From: Flavobacteriaceae bacterium CP2B
GTDB taxonomy: Bacteria; Bacteroidota; Bacteroidia; Flavobacteriales; Flavobacteriaceae
NCBI GenBank assembly: GCA_001683825.1
Contig: LXTR01000038.1
Coordinates: forward strand, 62,001 to 126,000
Length of the DNA: 64,000 nt
Direction of reading: 5' to 3'
The notes beneath the pieces were generated by a model. The model worked only from the letters and a program-made list of their open reading frames with translations, was not told the DNA's origin and searched no databases. Below, piece after piece: positions 35,486-44,611 of the stretch. Position numbers and translations under genes: made by a program. Numbering within the stretch: the stretch's first letter is position 1; every line of letters starts with the position of its first letter.

Positions 35486-36175
35486 ATGAAACCCATTGTA
35501 CAACTTTCACTGGACCTTACAGATATCCGGGAAGCGCTGGATACAGCGGCCATGGCCCTTAGGGCCGGGGTCGACTGGCTGGAAGCGGGTACCCCCCTGC
35601 TCCTGGCCGAAGGCCTTCACGGCGTGCGCGCCCTGCGTAAAGCTTTTCCGGATGTTCCCATAGTCGCAGACCTCAAAACCATGGATGGCGGTTACCTCGA
35701 AGCGGAAATGATGGCCAAAGCGGGGGCTACCCACGTAGTGGTGATGGCAAGGGCCCACCCCGAAACCATTAAAATGGTCGTAAAAGCGGGGGAAGATTTT
35801 GGGGTCAAAGTTATGGGTGATAACCTGGGCTGCCCGGATATGGTGGCAGGCGCCCGATTACTGGAAGAACTGGGATGCGATTATGTCATCCACCACATCG
35901 GATATGACGAACGCCGGGGTATTGCCGCCCGGGGCCTAAGGATGCCCAGCCCCCTGAATGAACTACGGGAGGTGGTGGCTGCCGTTAAAGTGCCGGTGCA
36001 GGCTGTAGGCGGACTGAGTATGGAACAGGCAATCCGTTGTCCGGAATACGGGGCACCCCTGGTCGTATTAGGCGCCCCGCTGACCATTGATGCCGACACT
36101 TTTAAAACGGCTGATGGCTTGCTTGAATCCTCCCTGAAAATCATATGCAAAAAGATACATGAAAACGTAAGTTAA
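35486..36175 (+). CDS. HPS/KGPDC family lyase (3-hexulose-6-phosphate synthase-like)
   Basis: 229 residues of the orotidine-5'-phosphate-decarboxylase superfamily. The metal/phosphate motif VADLKTMDGGYLEAEMM contains the family's D-x-K-x-x-D core, and VQAVGGLS plus VVLGAPLTID near the end form the phosphate site. Family reactions are the formaldehyde aldol addition to ribulose 5-phosphate (HPS) or decarboxylation of 3-keto-gulonate 6-phosphate. No 6-phospho-3-hexuloisomerase gene follows, so a classic formaldehyde pathway is not supported. It begins a three-gene unit with a dehydrogenase and an isomerase, which points to sugar-acid or polyol breakdown. Confidence 0.85.
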   Translation: MKPIVQLSLDLTDIREALDTAAMALRAGVDWLEAGTPLLLAEGLHGVRALRKAFPDVPIVADLKTMDGGYLEAEMMAKAGATHVVVMARAHPETIKMVVKAGEDFGVKVMGDNLGCPDMVAGARLLEELGCDYVIHHIGYDERRGIAARGLRMPSPLNELREVVAAVKVPVQAVGGLSMEQAIRCPEYGAPLVVLGAPLTIDADTFKTADGLLESSLKIICKKIHENVS

Positions 36176-36221
36176 AGATATTCAATCTTGTATAATGTTG
36201 TATTGAAACCTATACTTTAAC

Positions 36222-37247
36222 ATGAAATCTATAGCGGTAGTTAATTATGCACCCTCCAAAGGCAGTGTGGAGATCCGTGAAATACCCAGGCCCGGCATAG
36301 GCGATGCCGATGTCCTGCTCCGCGTTTCCCATGTGGGCGTCTGCGGTTCGGACCTGCACCAGTGGACAGGAGACCACAGCTGGCCGGTAAATTACCCGGT
36401 CGTGCTGGGCCATGAATTTGGGGGCCATATCGCCTCATTAGGGAAAGCGGTACAGGGTTGGAAAGAAGGCGACCGGGTGGTGAGTGAGACCGCAGCGGTC
36501 ATTGATAGTAATAACCCCATGACCCGGCAGGGCCTCTACAACCTGGACCCATCCCGCAAAGGTTTTGGCTACGGGGTAAATGGTGCCATGACGCGCTATG
36601 TAAGCGTCCCCGCCCGGTGCCTTCACAGGGTGCCGGATACGCTTGCTTTTGAGCAGGCCTGCCTGACCGAACCCTGTTCCGTGGCCTATAATGCGGTAGT
36701 GGTCAATTCCCGTATCCGGCCGGGAGACCGGGTGGTTGTGCTGGGACCAGGTACCATTGGGATCCTCAGCGCGGCCATGGCACTATTATGCGGGGCCGAG
36801 GTGTTGGTGGCAGGCCTTGCGTCAGACGAGGAACGCCTGCTGGTGGCACAGGGCTATGGATGCGAGGTTACCTCGGGAGACGCCATGCCATGGGCCCGTG
36901 AGAAGGACGGGCTGGGTGCGGATTGCGTGGTGGACGCGACCGGGGTCAGTGAATCCCTTAAAACCGCCCTGCAACTGGTGCGGCCCCATGGCCAAATCAC
37001 CAAAGTAGGTTGGGGGCCCCAGCCCATGAACTTTTCATTGGACCCCCTCGTGCAGAAAAATGTACGGCTGCAGGGAAGTTTCAGCCATAACTGGCCGGTT
37101 TGGGAAAAAGTGCTTACCCTACTGGCATCGGGAAAACTGGATGTCAGGCCCATCATCGGGGGAGTTTGGGGCCTGGAAGACTGGCGGGAAGCCTTTGAAA
37201 GAATGCATTCCGGAAAACTGGTGAAGAGCCTGCTCACACCCAATTAA
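36222..37247 (+). CDS. Zinc-type polyol/sugar dehydrogenase lacking the structural zinc cysteines
   Basis: 341 residues, sorbitol-dehydrogenase-like. The catalytic zinc ligands are present (GVCGSDLHQW, GHEFGG, and Glu in LTEPCSVA), and the NAD fold has VVLGPGTIGILSAAMA. The structural zinc loop is changed: where relatives have four Cys before RKGFGYG, this protein reads VIDSNNPMTRQGLYNLDPSR with no Cys (Asp, Asn, Thr and Asp replace them). It sits in the middle of the HPS/dehydrogenase/isomerase unit, 46 bp after the lyase and 17 bp before the isomerase. Likely oxidises a polyol or sugar to a keto-sugar. Confidence 0.88.
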   Translation: MKSIAVVNYAPSKGSVEIREIPRPGIGDADVLLRVSHVGVCGSDLHQWTGDHSWPVNYPVVLGHEFGGHIASLGKAVQGWKEGDRVVSETAAVIDSNNPMTRQGLYNLDPSRKGFGYGVNGAMTRYVSVPARCLHRVPDTLAFEQACLTEPCSVAYNAVVVNSRIRPGDRVVVLGPGTIGILSAAMALLCGAEVLVAGLASDEERLLVAQGYGCEVTSGDAMPWAREKDGLGADCVVDATGVSESLKTALQLVRPHGQITKVGWGPQPMNFSLDPLVQKNVRLQGSFSHNWPVWEKVLTLLASGKLDVRPIIGGVWGLEDWREAFERMHSGKLVKSLLTPN

Positions 37248-37264
37248 CTTTTAATATTGAAGCA

Positions 37265-38158
37265 TTGCCAAAACTAGCGGCCTTCCCCAAAGCATTCATG
37301 CAGGCCCTCTGCCGTAGCGGGAGCATGAAACTCACCGAATGGATATCCATGGCGTCCACGCTGGACGTTTCGGGCCTGGAATGGTATGCCGGTTTCCTGG
37401 AAATGGAGGATGAAAGCCAATGGCCCGTTCTCAGGCAGGCCGTGGAAGAAAAGGGCCTGGTGATCCCCATGCTTTGCTGTTCGCCCGATTTTACCCATCC
37501 CGATGAAGGTTTTCGCCTCAGACAGATGGAAAAACAACGCTACTGGATTACAATGGCCCATGCACTGGGCGCTTCGTATTGCCGGGTGTTATCAGGCCAG
37601 AGGAGGCCGGGCATGGAGGTGGCCCGAGGGATCGACCTGGCCGCTACCTGTATTACGGATTGTTTGCCCCATGCCCGTGATCTTGGCGTGACCCTGGTCC
37701 TGGAAAACCATTACAAGGATGATTTTTGGGAGTATCCGGAGTTTGCCCAGCAAATGGGGGTGTTTTGCCAATTGGTTGACCGTATAGACCATCCCAACTT
37801 TGGTGTAAACTTTGATCCCAGCAATACCTTCCTTGCCGGGGAAGACCCCCTTGAACTGTTGGATCGGGTAGCCCATCGGGTGGTGAGCATGCATGCGAGT
37901 GACCGATACCTGATATCGGGAACCCTGGAAGACCTCAGAAAGGAGGAAGCCGGGGCACCGGGTTATGCCAAAAGGCTGCGGCACGGGGAAGTTGGCAAAG
38001 GGTTAAATGACTATGATGCCATTTTCAGCAAACTACAGGCTGTGGGGTTTAACGGCTGGATCAGTATAGAAGACGGGGTAGAGGGCATGGAGCAACTAAA
38101 ACGGAGCGTTGCCTTCCTCAGGAAGAAGATTGCCAAATATTGGCCGGATATTACCTAG
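37265..38158 (+). CDS. Sugar phosphate isomerase/epimerase, TIM barrel
   Basis: 297 residues from TTG 37265; the TTG is chosen because PKLAAFPKAFMQ at this end matches the usual start of the family (KIAAFPKAY), and no ATG upstream is in frame. The barrel shows LENHYKDDFWEYPEF (metal ligands Glu and His), NFGVNFDPSN, and VVSMHASDRY (metal ligand His). It probably isomerises the product of the preceding dehydrogenase. It is the last gene of the three-gene carbohydrate unit and has no signal peptide, unlike the Tat-exported relative at 23430. Confidence 0.88.
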   Translation: MPKLAAFPKAFMQALCRSGSMKLTEWISMASTLDVSGLEWYAGFLEMEDESQWPVLRQAVEEKGLVIPMLCCSPDFTHPDEGFRLRQMEKQRYWITMAHALGASYCRVLSGQRRPGMEVARGIDLAATCITDCLPHARDLGVTLVLENHYKDDFWEYPEFAQQMGVFCQLVDRIDHPNFGVNFDPSNTFLAGEDPLELLDRVAHRVVSMHASDRYLISGTLEDLRKEEAGAPGYAKRLRHGEVGKGLNDYDAIFSKLQAVGFNGWISIEDGVEGMEQLKRSVAFLRKKIAKYWPDIT

Positions 38159-38196
38159 AGAAGGGCCAGTACCTGGCACGCCCTGTTCCCCATCCC

Positions 38197-40101
38197 TCAT
38201 TTCCGGGCACCTTGTTTCCGTTTAACCGAAAGCCGTACCCGGGAGGGATAGGCCTTTGAATGGTGTACCTTGTTGTGGGCCACTTTTCCTTCCTTCTCAG
38301 AATAATTAACGCCCCCGGTATTCAGGTTCCTTGCAAATCGCGGGAAATTGCTGCTGGACACCTCTATCCGTATCCTGTGGCCCTCTCCAAAGTAGTTGCT
38401 GGTAGCCATAGGGGTTAATGCCACTTCGTAAACCTTTCCCGTTTCCATAAACACTTCCTTGTCATACCCCTCCCGGTAGCGCACCCGCTGTATGGTCTCA
38501 TCCAGGTTGTAGGCCCGCCCATCGGGATATACATCTACCAGTTTTACGGTAAAATCAGTGTCCCTGGCATCCGAAGAAACAAACAGGGTTGCTTCTATAA
38601 AGCCGGTTACTTCCATACCTTCTTCAAGTGGCTCGGAAGTGTACACCAGGATGTCATTCCTGGTTTCCATCTGCTGCTGGTCAAAAGCCCCTCCTTTCAC
38701 GGCGTTTCCCGTACAACAAACATTGCCCCCGTAGGAGGGTACCGGATTCGCAGGGTCGTAGGTAAAGGCATCGGGTTGGTCTTTGGAAGGGGCTTTCAGG
38801 CGTAGTGCGCCATCTCCATACAGGCTGTTGGCCTTCCCCTGGCTGCTCAGGTAAAAGGTGAGATCTTCGGTATCCGCTGGCGGCCATTGGTCGGCAGACT
38901 GCCATTGGTTGCTCCCCATGGTGTAATATTGCACCCGGGGAGTGGCCTCCTTAAAATTATTGGCCTCCCCTTTGAGCCAAAGATCAAACCAGGCAAAAAT
39001 TTGTTCCCGGTAATTCAGACGGGCATCGCCCACAGAACGCTCCCCTACGATGGTATTCTCGGTGGCCCTGGTGTAGGCGCAATGCAATGTGGGCGCTATG
39101 ACCAGGTATTGGTTCTCCCTGACTAGCGGGTCTTTCGCATTGTCCCTAACATGGTTGAACAAGGCAAGGTTAGGGCTAATGGATACATCATACCAGGAAG
39201 TAAACCAGAAGGACGGTACCCCGATCTCCATATCGTCATGGTACAGCCCCCCCGTATACCAATCGGGATGATTGGGGGTACGCCTCACCATTTTGTCGAA
39301 AATTTCACGTTTTCCATGCATGTTTTGCAGCATATCCTCCAGGGGCAAATGGCGTAACGCCTCGGCCATGTCTACCTCGGGATTGTCCGGGGCCAGGTCA
39401 TAGAAACGGGAAATCCGCTTCAGGTCTTCCTGTGTGGCCCCTGCCGGGATCCGGGGTTTGTATTTGTCGTGTTCCACCCCGTAGAGCCAGGCAAAGAACA
39501 ACAATTGCTCGGCTCCCCCACGATACCAGTTACCCTGTTCCAGGTACTCCCCTACCCGGCCGATCCCGGCTCCATACCCCTGGGGCACCATGGCCGCATG
39601 CGAAGGGTGGTCCAGGGCCGCCACCGCCATTTGCCATTCCGCGGTGGAAGAACAGCCATAGGTGCCAATTTTGCCATTAGACCAGGATTGTTCCTTCATC
39701 CAGCTAAAAGCGTCATAACCGTCGGTGAGGGGCACTCCAAGGATGTCCCATTCCCCTTCGGAATAATAGCGGCCCCGTTCATTTTGTACCACATAAGCAT
39801 ATCCCCGCTGTACCGCTTCGTAAGCCTGTTCGGCCGTCCGCGTTTGACGTTCGCCTTCTACCCAGCTGTTAAAATTGTAAGGGGTCCGCACGAAAATAAT
39901 CGGTACTTTTTCATCGGTCCTGGGCCGGTAGATGTCCGTTGCCAAACGGACTCCGTCACGCATGGGGACCATGACTTTTTCATCGATGATCGCAATGGCA
40001 TCGAGTTGATCGAAAATGCTGGCCTGGGCCTGCAGGTACACGTTGCCGTTAAATAACAGGAAGGCAAGAAAGAACACTGGTTTTTGGAGGGTTGGTATCA
40101 T
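38197..40101 (-). CDS. Exported CocE/NonD family hydrolase
   Basis: 634 residues with a signal peptide ([19 protein letters not shown]). The CocE/NonD layout is clear: [51 protein letters not shown], then the nucleophile elbow [15 protein letters not shown], and a C-terminal jelly-roll domain of X-Pro-dipeptidyl-peptidase type (about 430-634). These enzymes cleave esters or N-acyl bonds, for example in glutaryl-7-ACA acylase and cocaine esterase. The Ser in GCSS is expected to be the nucleophile although the usual G-x-S-Y-x-G spacing is changed. It lies alone, and its product is probably periplasmic. Confidence 0.9.
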   Translation of the reverse strand: MIPTLQKPVFFLAFLLFNGNVYLQAQASIFDQLDAIAIIDEKVMVPMRDGVRLATDIYRPRTDEKVPIIFVRTPYNFNSWVEGERQTRTAEQAYEAVQRGYAYVVQNERGRYYSEGEWDILGVPLTDGYDAFSWMKEQSWSNGKIGTYGCSSTAEWQMAVAALDHPSHAAMVPQGYGAGIGRVGEYLEQGNWYRGGAEQLLFFAWLYGVEHDKYKPRIPAGATQEDLKRISRFYDLAPDNPEVDMAEALRHLPLEDMLQNMHGKREIFDKMVRRTPNHPDWYTGGLYHDDMEIGVPSFWFTSWYDVSISPNLALFNHVRDNAKDPLVRENQYLVIAPTLHCAYTRATENTIVGERSVGDARLNYREQIFAWFDLWLKGEANNFKEATPRVQYYTMGSNQWQSADQWPPADTEDLTFYLSSQGKANSLYGDGALRLKAPSKDQPDAFTYDPANPVPSYGGNVCCTGNAVKGGAFDQQQMETRNDILVYTSEPLEEGMEVTGFIEATLFVSSDARDTDFTVKLVDVYPDGRAYNLDETIQRVRYREGYDKEVFMETGKVYEVALTPMATSNYFGEGHRIRIEVSSSNFPRFARNLNTGGVNYSEKEGKVAHNKVHHSKAYPSRVRLSVKRKQGARK

Positions 40102-40241
40102 AGTGAATGGTATAAAGACAGGCCCTAAAAATAACCAAAATACCCGAGCTGTTGCCAGTGCTCCTCCGTGGGGTCAGGCTTTTTTCCCTCAAAACCCGTG
40201 TCACAGGGTGCGTTTAGCCAGTGGCTCTGCTGTGGGGGGGC

Positions 40242-42026
40242 TTACCAGCTGCCGCCCCCACCTCCGCCAAAACCACCCCCGGAAGAGCCTCCGCCCGAGG
40301 AGCCACCGCTTTGGGAAGGCGAGCTTACCATATTGGATTGTACCCCGGACATGACCCCTGAAAACGATTTTGAAAAATGATGCATGCTGATGTGGCCCGC
40401 GGAAGTACTTTGGTACCACGATGGGGGCGCGACATTCAAAGCAGCGAATTTCCCCGCCCATTTTTCAAACAGGCCAAAGGCAAGGGCATACCCCATGGTG
40501 TTCTCAAAATAACCCGGATCTTCCTCCAGTAACATTTTCAGTTTGTGTTCTTCGGCCACTTTGATAAATTCCCGGAACCCTTTAAGTTCTGACAACAACT
40601 GGTTGCCTTTAGGGTTGCGCTTGATCATATGGGTGTTCAGGAATACGAGGACAATACAGCTGAGCAGCATACTTATCGCAGCCCATACGCCCCAGAAAAA
40701 CAAACCTATCAAGGTGAGCGCAATCCCGCAGACGATCAGCAGGGCCAAGGTCAACCACATGACTTTCCTGGATGTTGCCACATAATATTGCTGGGCGGAA
40801 CCCTTTAAATCGCTCCTGGCAGTGTTCATGGTGGTGTAGAAGGTGTTTTTCAGGCTGCTTACCAGTACTTCGCCCGGCCCGGTTCCGGTATGCTGATCGT
40901 GAACTATCCGCTTGCCCCCACCCAGGGTGATGGCGTACCCCGGATTGGAAGTAGCTCCATTTTCCGCCGGGACGGGGGTATGCCCGAACAAACCGTTAAA
41001 AATTTCCCTTTCATAGGCTGGGGCATTATCGGGCAGGGGCTTTAAACAGCTAAGTTTGGTGTCCTTTTTTCCAAACCAGCCTTTTTTCGGGATTTCCACT
41101 ATCCCCAGATGCCCCCTGGAGCCCCAATACGGTAAAAGCGCGATCAGATCGGAAGGATCGTCTTTGTCGTTGATAAGGAAGCCGGCCATGGCCGGATCCA
41201 TGCCTTCAGGGGGGTAGTAACTGGTGGTGGGCACTACCCTTTCGTCTTTGCCGTACTTCCGCCATACCGCATAAAAGGCGGCAAAAAGAGCCCCCAGCAG
41301 GAATACCCATCCATAGCGGTCCCAAAATGGCCATAAAGGCTTTTCTTGGCGGATACTGCCGGCCGGCAGGTTGATCAGGAGGGTCACGCTTTGGCCGGGG
41401 CCCGATAAAAACAGCTCCTTGCTGCGGCCACTGAGGACATTGCCCTCAAGTTGCCAACGAATCTCCTCGCTCAAAGTGCTACTGCCCCGGTCCCCGGAAT
41501 ACACGAAACAGTCTTCCAGCCCCACGGATACGTTTTCCGGGAGGTGTACCCGAAACCGGATTTGCTCAAAATTCGCCTGCCAGCCGTCTGGCTTGATGTT
41601 CCAATAAAACCGTGTAAAAGGATCCTCATACAGGAAGGCGTTATGGACGCGGTAGCGGACCTCATACCGCTGGGCCCCGGACAGGGTAATGTCCTCATCT
41701 CCTATTTTGATGGTGATTTTAACTGTTACTTTTTGCTCGAAGTCAAAAGGCTTATCAAACTTATAACCAGGCACTTCTATGTGGCTGATCCGTATTTTCC
41801 TTTTACTTGTGGTTCCATCCTGCCCGAGCAGGTCATACGAAGTTTGAATCGTCCTGTAAATCCCATGTTTCGGGGATTCAAATGTGAGGTGGTACTGCTC
41901 TGCCACGTCAAAATACCCCTCCTCACGGATATAGATATCGACAGCATATTCGTTCACCGTGAAATCCTGGGCATTACCCGCAAGGGAGGCGAAGAACGAA
42001 AAAATAAGGAAAAGTGTTTTTTTCAT
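40242..42026 (-). CDS. DUF2207 family membrane protein with Gly-rich tail
   Basis: 594 residues from ATG 42026, with signal peptide (MKKTLFLIFSFFASLAG). The DUF2207 domain starts at DFTVNEYAVDIYIREEGYFD and has about 300 exported beta-rich residues. Two membrane segments follow around the middle (LWPFWDRYGWVFLLGALFAA; LALLIVCGIALTLIGLFFWG), and the end is a Gly/Ser-rich tail finishing GGGSW, with a C/G-rich stretch at 40250-40310. The family is always close to LemA, as here (LemA is 99 bp upstream). The function is unknown, possibly membrane remodelling or stress. Confidence 0.9.
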   Translation of the reverse strand: MKKTLFLIFSFFASLAGNAQDFTVNEYAVDIYIREEGYFDVAEQYHLTFESPKHGIYRTIQTSYDLLGQDGTTSKRKIRISHIEVPGYKFDKPFDFEQKVTVKITIKIGDEDITLSGAQRYEVRYRVHNAFLYEDPFTRFYWNIKPDGWQANFEQIRFRVHLPENVSVGLEDCFVYSGDRGSSTLSEEIRWQLEGNVLSGRSKELFLSGPGQSVTLLINLPAGSIRQEKPLWPFWDRYGWVFLLGALFAAFYAVWRKYGKDERVVPTTSYYPPEGMDPAMAGFLINDKDDPSDLIALLPYWGSRGHLGIVEIPKKGWFGKKDTKLSCLKPLPDNAPAYEREIFNGLFGHTPVPAENGATSNPGYAITLGGGKRIVHDQHTGTGPGEVLVSSLKNTFYTTMNTARSDLKGSAQQYYVATSRKVMWLTLALLIVCGIALTLIGLFFWGVWAAISMLLSCIVLVFLNTHMIKRNPKGNQLLSELKGFREFIKVAEEHKLKMLLEEDPGYFENTMGYALAFGLFEKWAGKFAALNVAPPSWYQSTSAGHISMHHFSKSFSGVMSGVQSNMVSSPSQSGGSSGGGSSGGGFGGGGGGSW

Positions 42027-42125
42027 CTGCAGCTGGTGATGAGCGGGACACGGGACCAATCCTGCATCCCCCAGGCCAATGCCCTGGCAATGCCACGGTT
42101 TATGGGAGGGGCGGTATGCGCCATC

Positions 42126-42683
42126 CTAAGAGAAATTTACCTTGACATTTTCCCTGCTTTCGGCATCTGCCTCGAAATACTCAAAATGCTGGTATTTGAA
42201 CATCCCGGCGAAAAGCACCCCTGGAATGCTTTCCCCGTAACTGTTGTTCTCGCGTACCGTGCCGTTGTAATAGCGGCGGCTCCGCTCCAGGTTTTCTTCA
42301 ATCAGGTTCAGTTTCTCCTGCAGGTCCAGGAAGTTGGCGTTGGCCTTGAGATCCGGGTAGGCCTCCCCCAGGGCAAAAATACTTCGCAGGCTTTGCTGTA
42401 ATTGGTTCTCCGCTTTAATCTGCCCGTTTATGTCGCCCGTGGGGACCTGCATGGCGGCATTCCGTGCCTGTATCACTGCCTCCAGGGTAGATTTCTCGTG
42501 TTTTGCATAACCCTTTACCGTTTCCACCAGGTTGGGGATTAAATCATAGCGCCGCTTCAGGGCTACGTCTATATTGCTCCAGGCGTCTTTTACCCGGTTC
42601 CTGTTGCTGACAAAACGGTTGAAAATTTGTACTGCAAACAGTACCAGGAGGATGACGACCCCAAGAAAAATCAATAAGCCCAT
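42126..42683 (-). CDS. lemA: LemA family protein
   Basis: 185 residues. One N-terminal membrane helix (LLIFLGVVILLVLFAVQIF) is followed by helical domain motifs of LemA: VKDAWSNIDVALKRRYDLIP, NLVETVKGYAKHEKSTLE, and a YNGTVRENNSYGESIPG end. The protein is likely in the inner membrane with a helical bundle outside the membrane. It pairs with the DUF2207 gene downstream. Orthologues are widespread but their function is not established. Confidence 0.93.
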   Translation of the reverse strand: MGLLIFLGVVILLVLFAVQIFNRFVSNRNRVKDAWSNIDVALKRRYDLIPNLVETVKGYAKHEKSTLEAVIQARNAAMQVPTGDINGQIKAENQLQQSLRSIFALGEAYPDLKANANFLDLQEKLNLIEENLERSRRYYNGTVRENNSYGESIPGVLFAGMFKYQHFEYFEADAESRENVKVNFS

Positions 42684-42865
42684 TGTTTTTTAATTAGTGA
42701 TTAGTGTTCAGAATAATTTAGTTCCCTACTAATTTAGCTTATTTTTAGGCCCATAACGCCAGAATTACCGATTTTCTTGGCTGCCGCTGATGGGGCAGCG
42801 CCTGTGGGCAGAACGGCTGACGGGGGTCCTGACAGCACCTCCCCGGTGTGCAAAATGAACAGACG

Positions 42866-43861
42866 ATGAACAAGACCATATTATTGGATAAACGGCCTGT
42901 AGGCCTTCCCAAGGTTTCTGACTTTAAGCTGAGCACGGAGCCCGACCCGGTCATGTCGGAAGGCCAGATCCTGCTGAAAGCCGCTTACGTCTCTGTAGAC
43001 CCTTATTTAAGGGGGCGTATGAACGACACCCAATCCTATATCCCCCCTTTTGAGCTGCAGGAACCCATCGTCTCCGGCATGATCGCCGAAGTAGTGGCAT
43101 CCGGCAACACCCGCTTCAAAGAAGGGGATTTTGTTTCGGGCCTGCTCGCATGGAAAGAACAGCAGCTCTCTGAGGGCGAAGGCCTGATGAAGGTCGATTC
43201 CAAAAAAGCCCCCCTTTCGGCCTACCTGGGTGTGCTCGGGATGACCGGTTTAACGGCTTATTTTGGGCTCATGGAGATCGGAAAGCCAAAAAAAGGGGAA
43301 ACCCTTGTGGTTTCCGGGGCCGCCGGGGCGGTGGGCAGCGTTGTGGGCCAGATAGGTAAGATACTGGGGCTACGGGTCGTAGGAATCGCAGGGACCGATG
43401 AAAAGACAGCCCTGCTCAAAAACACCTTTGGCTTTGACGAAGCCATCAACTACAATACCTGCACCGATATGTCGCGGGCACTGGCTGCTGCCTGCCCCGA
43501 AGGGATTGACGTTTACTTTGACAATGTTGGCGGCCGCATTTCGGATGCGGTTCTTTTCCACATCAACAATTTTGCCCGTATGGTCATCTGTGGGGCTATT
43601 TCCGTATATAATGAGACTTCCATGCCCAAAAGCATCAGCGTGCATACCTTCCTGATCCGCAAAAGGGCGCTAATGCAGGGGTTTATCGTGTTTGATTATG
43701 CCCATAAATATCCCGAAGCCCTTGCGCAGTTGATACAATGGTATCAGGAGGGGAAACTCCGGTCGGCAGAAACGGTACGGGAGGGGTTTGAAACGCTTCC
43801 ACAGGCCTTTATCGACCTTTTTGCGGGAAAGAACCAGGGGAAGATGATCGTAAAGATATAA
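42866..43861 (+). CDS. NADP-dependent MDR oxidoreductase, CurA/leukotriene-B4-dehydrogenase type
   Basis: 331 residues from ATG 42866. The medium-chain reductase fold without zinc is seen: VDPYLRGRMND, VVSGAAGAVGSVVGQIGKI (NADP-binding Gly-rich loop), VYFDNVGGRISDAVL, and an end of FAGKNQGKMIVKI. Family members reduce the carbon double bond of 2-enones and curcumin-like compounds with NADPH, protecting against reactive carbonyls. A GTG 18 bases upstream is less likely to be the start than the ATG. Stands alone on the plus strand. Confidence 0.92.
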   Translation: MNKTILLDKRPVGLPKVSDFKLSTEPDPVMSEGQILLKAAYVSVDPYLRGRMNDTQSYIPPFELQEPIVSGMIAEVVASGNTRFKEGDFVSGLLAWKEQQLSEGEGLMKVDSKKAPLSAYLGVLGMTGLTAYFGLMEIGKPKKGETLVVSGAAGAVGSVVGQIGKILGLRVVGIAGTDEKTALLKNTFGFDEAINYNTCTDMSRALAAACPEGIDVYFDNVGGRISDAVLFHINNFARMVICGAISVYNETSMPKSISVHTFLIRKRALMQGFIVFDYAHKYPEALAQLIQWYQEGKLRSAETVREGFETLPQAFIDLFAGKNQGKMIVKI

Positions 43862-43904
43862 GTTGCGACACGCCTGGTATATTCGGAAAAAAATCTGTTA
43901 GTTT

Positions 43905-44600
43905 TTATGGGGCCTCCCCGCTCAGTTCGGCGATGGGCGTCAGCAGTACTTTTCGAAATTCCACCTCGGAACCTTCCGCTTGCAGTGCGATGCTCCCGCT
44001 GCTGACAGTGGCATCGTACCCGTAATTCACCAGGTCTCCGTTGACCCATACCTTGATCTGGTCCCCAAGGCACTCAATCGCCATTCGGTTCCACTGCCCT
44101 AGCGGTTTTTCCGAGCCATCGGTTAAGTTGATGATCCTGCGCTCCTTTCCTTCGGTGACGCCCCAGTTTTCCTTCGGGCCTCTCCTGGCCTCCATATCGT
44201 CGGCCGTTATGTCTTCGACGATCACCCAGAAATCGCCTGCATTTTCATGCATCATCTGCACTTCTATGGATTTGGGGAACATCTTGTACAAGGCCCTGGG
44301 CGTGGAGGCATGTACCAACACCCCGCAATTACCCGGGGTCCCCGGAAATCGGTATTCCACTTCCAGGCGGTAGTTTTCAAACCGGGCATCGGTGATCAGG
44401 TGCCCTTCCGGGGTCCCCATGCTCACGAGCATCCCCTTCCTTACCACAAACGGGATACGGGCATCGGGGATGCTGTCCAGGGCGGGGACGTCCATGTGCC
44501 ATCCCTCCAGGTCTTCTCCATTGAAGAGGGAGATGGTGTCAGAAGCTCCGCAACTTATGAGCAATGTCAGAATTCCGAAAAGTGCAACAGGTTTCATCAT
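43905..44600 (-). CDS. DUF1080 (3-keto-disaccharide hydrolase-like) lipoprotein
   Basis: 231 residues. A lipobox LISCGAS puts the lipidated Cys at 17. The mature part is a concanavalin-like beta-sandwich of the DUF1080 family: SLFNGEDLEGWHM, GHLITDARFENYRLEVEYRF, GVLVHAST, FPKSIEVQMM, and a final GSIALQAEGSEVEFRKVLL. Some members hydrolyse 3-keto-disaccharides. It is a surface or periplasmic lipoprotein. It sits upstream of no sugar genes; the aguA gene ends 11 bp upstream on the same strand, so weak co-transcription is possible. Confidence 0.88.
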   Translation of the reverse strand: MMKPVALFGILTLLISCGASDTISLFNGEDLEGWHMDVPALDSIPDARIPFVVRKGMLVSMGTPEGHLITDARFENYRLEVEYRFPGTPGNCGVLVHASTPRALYKMFPKSIEVQMMHENAGDFWVIVEDITADDMEARRGPKENWGVTEGKERRIINLTDGSEKPLGQWNRMAIECLGDQIKVWVNGDLVNYGYDATVSSGSIALQAEGSEVEFRKVLLTPIAELSGEAP

Positions 44601-44611
44601 CTTTATTGGTA

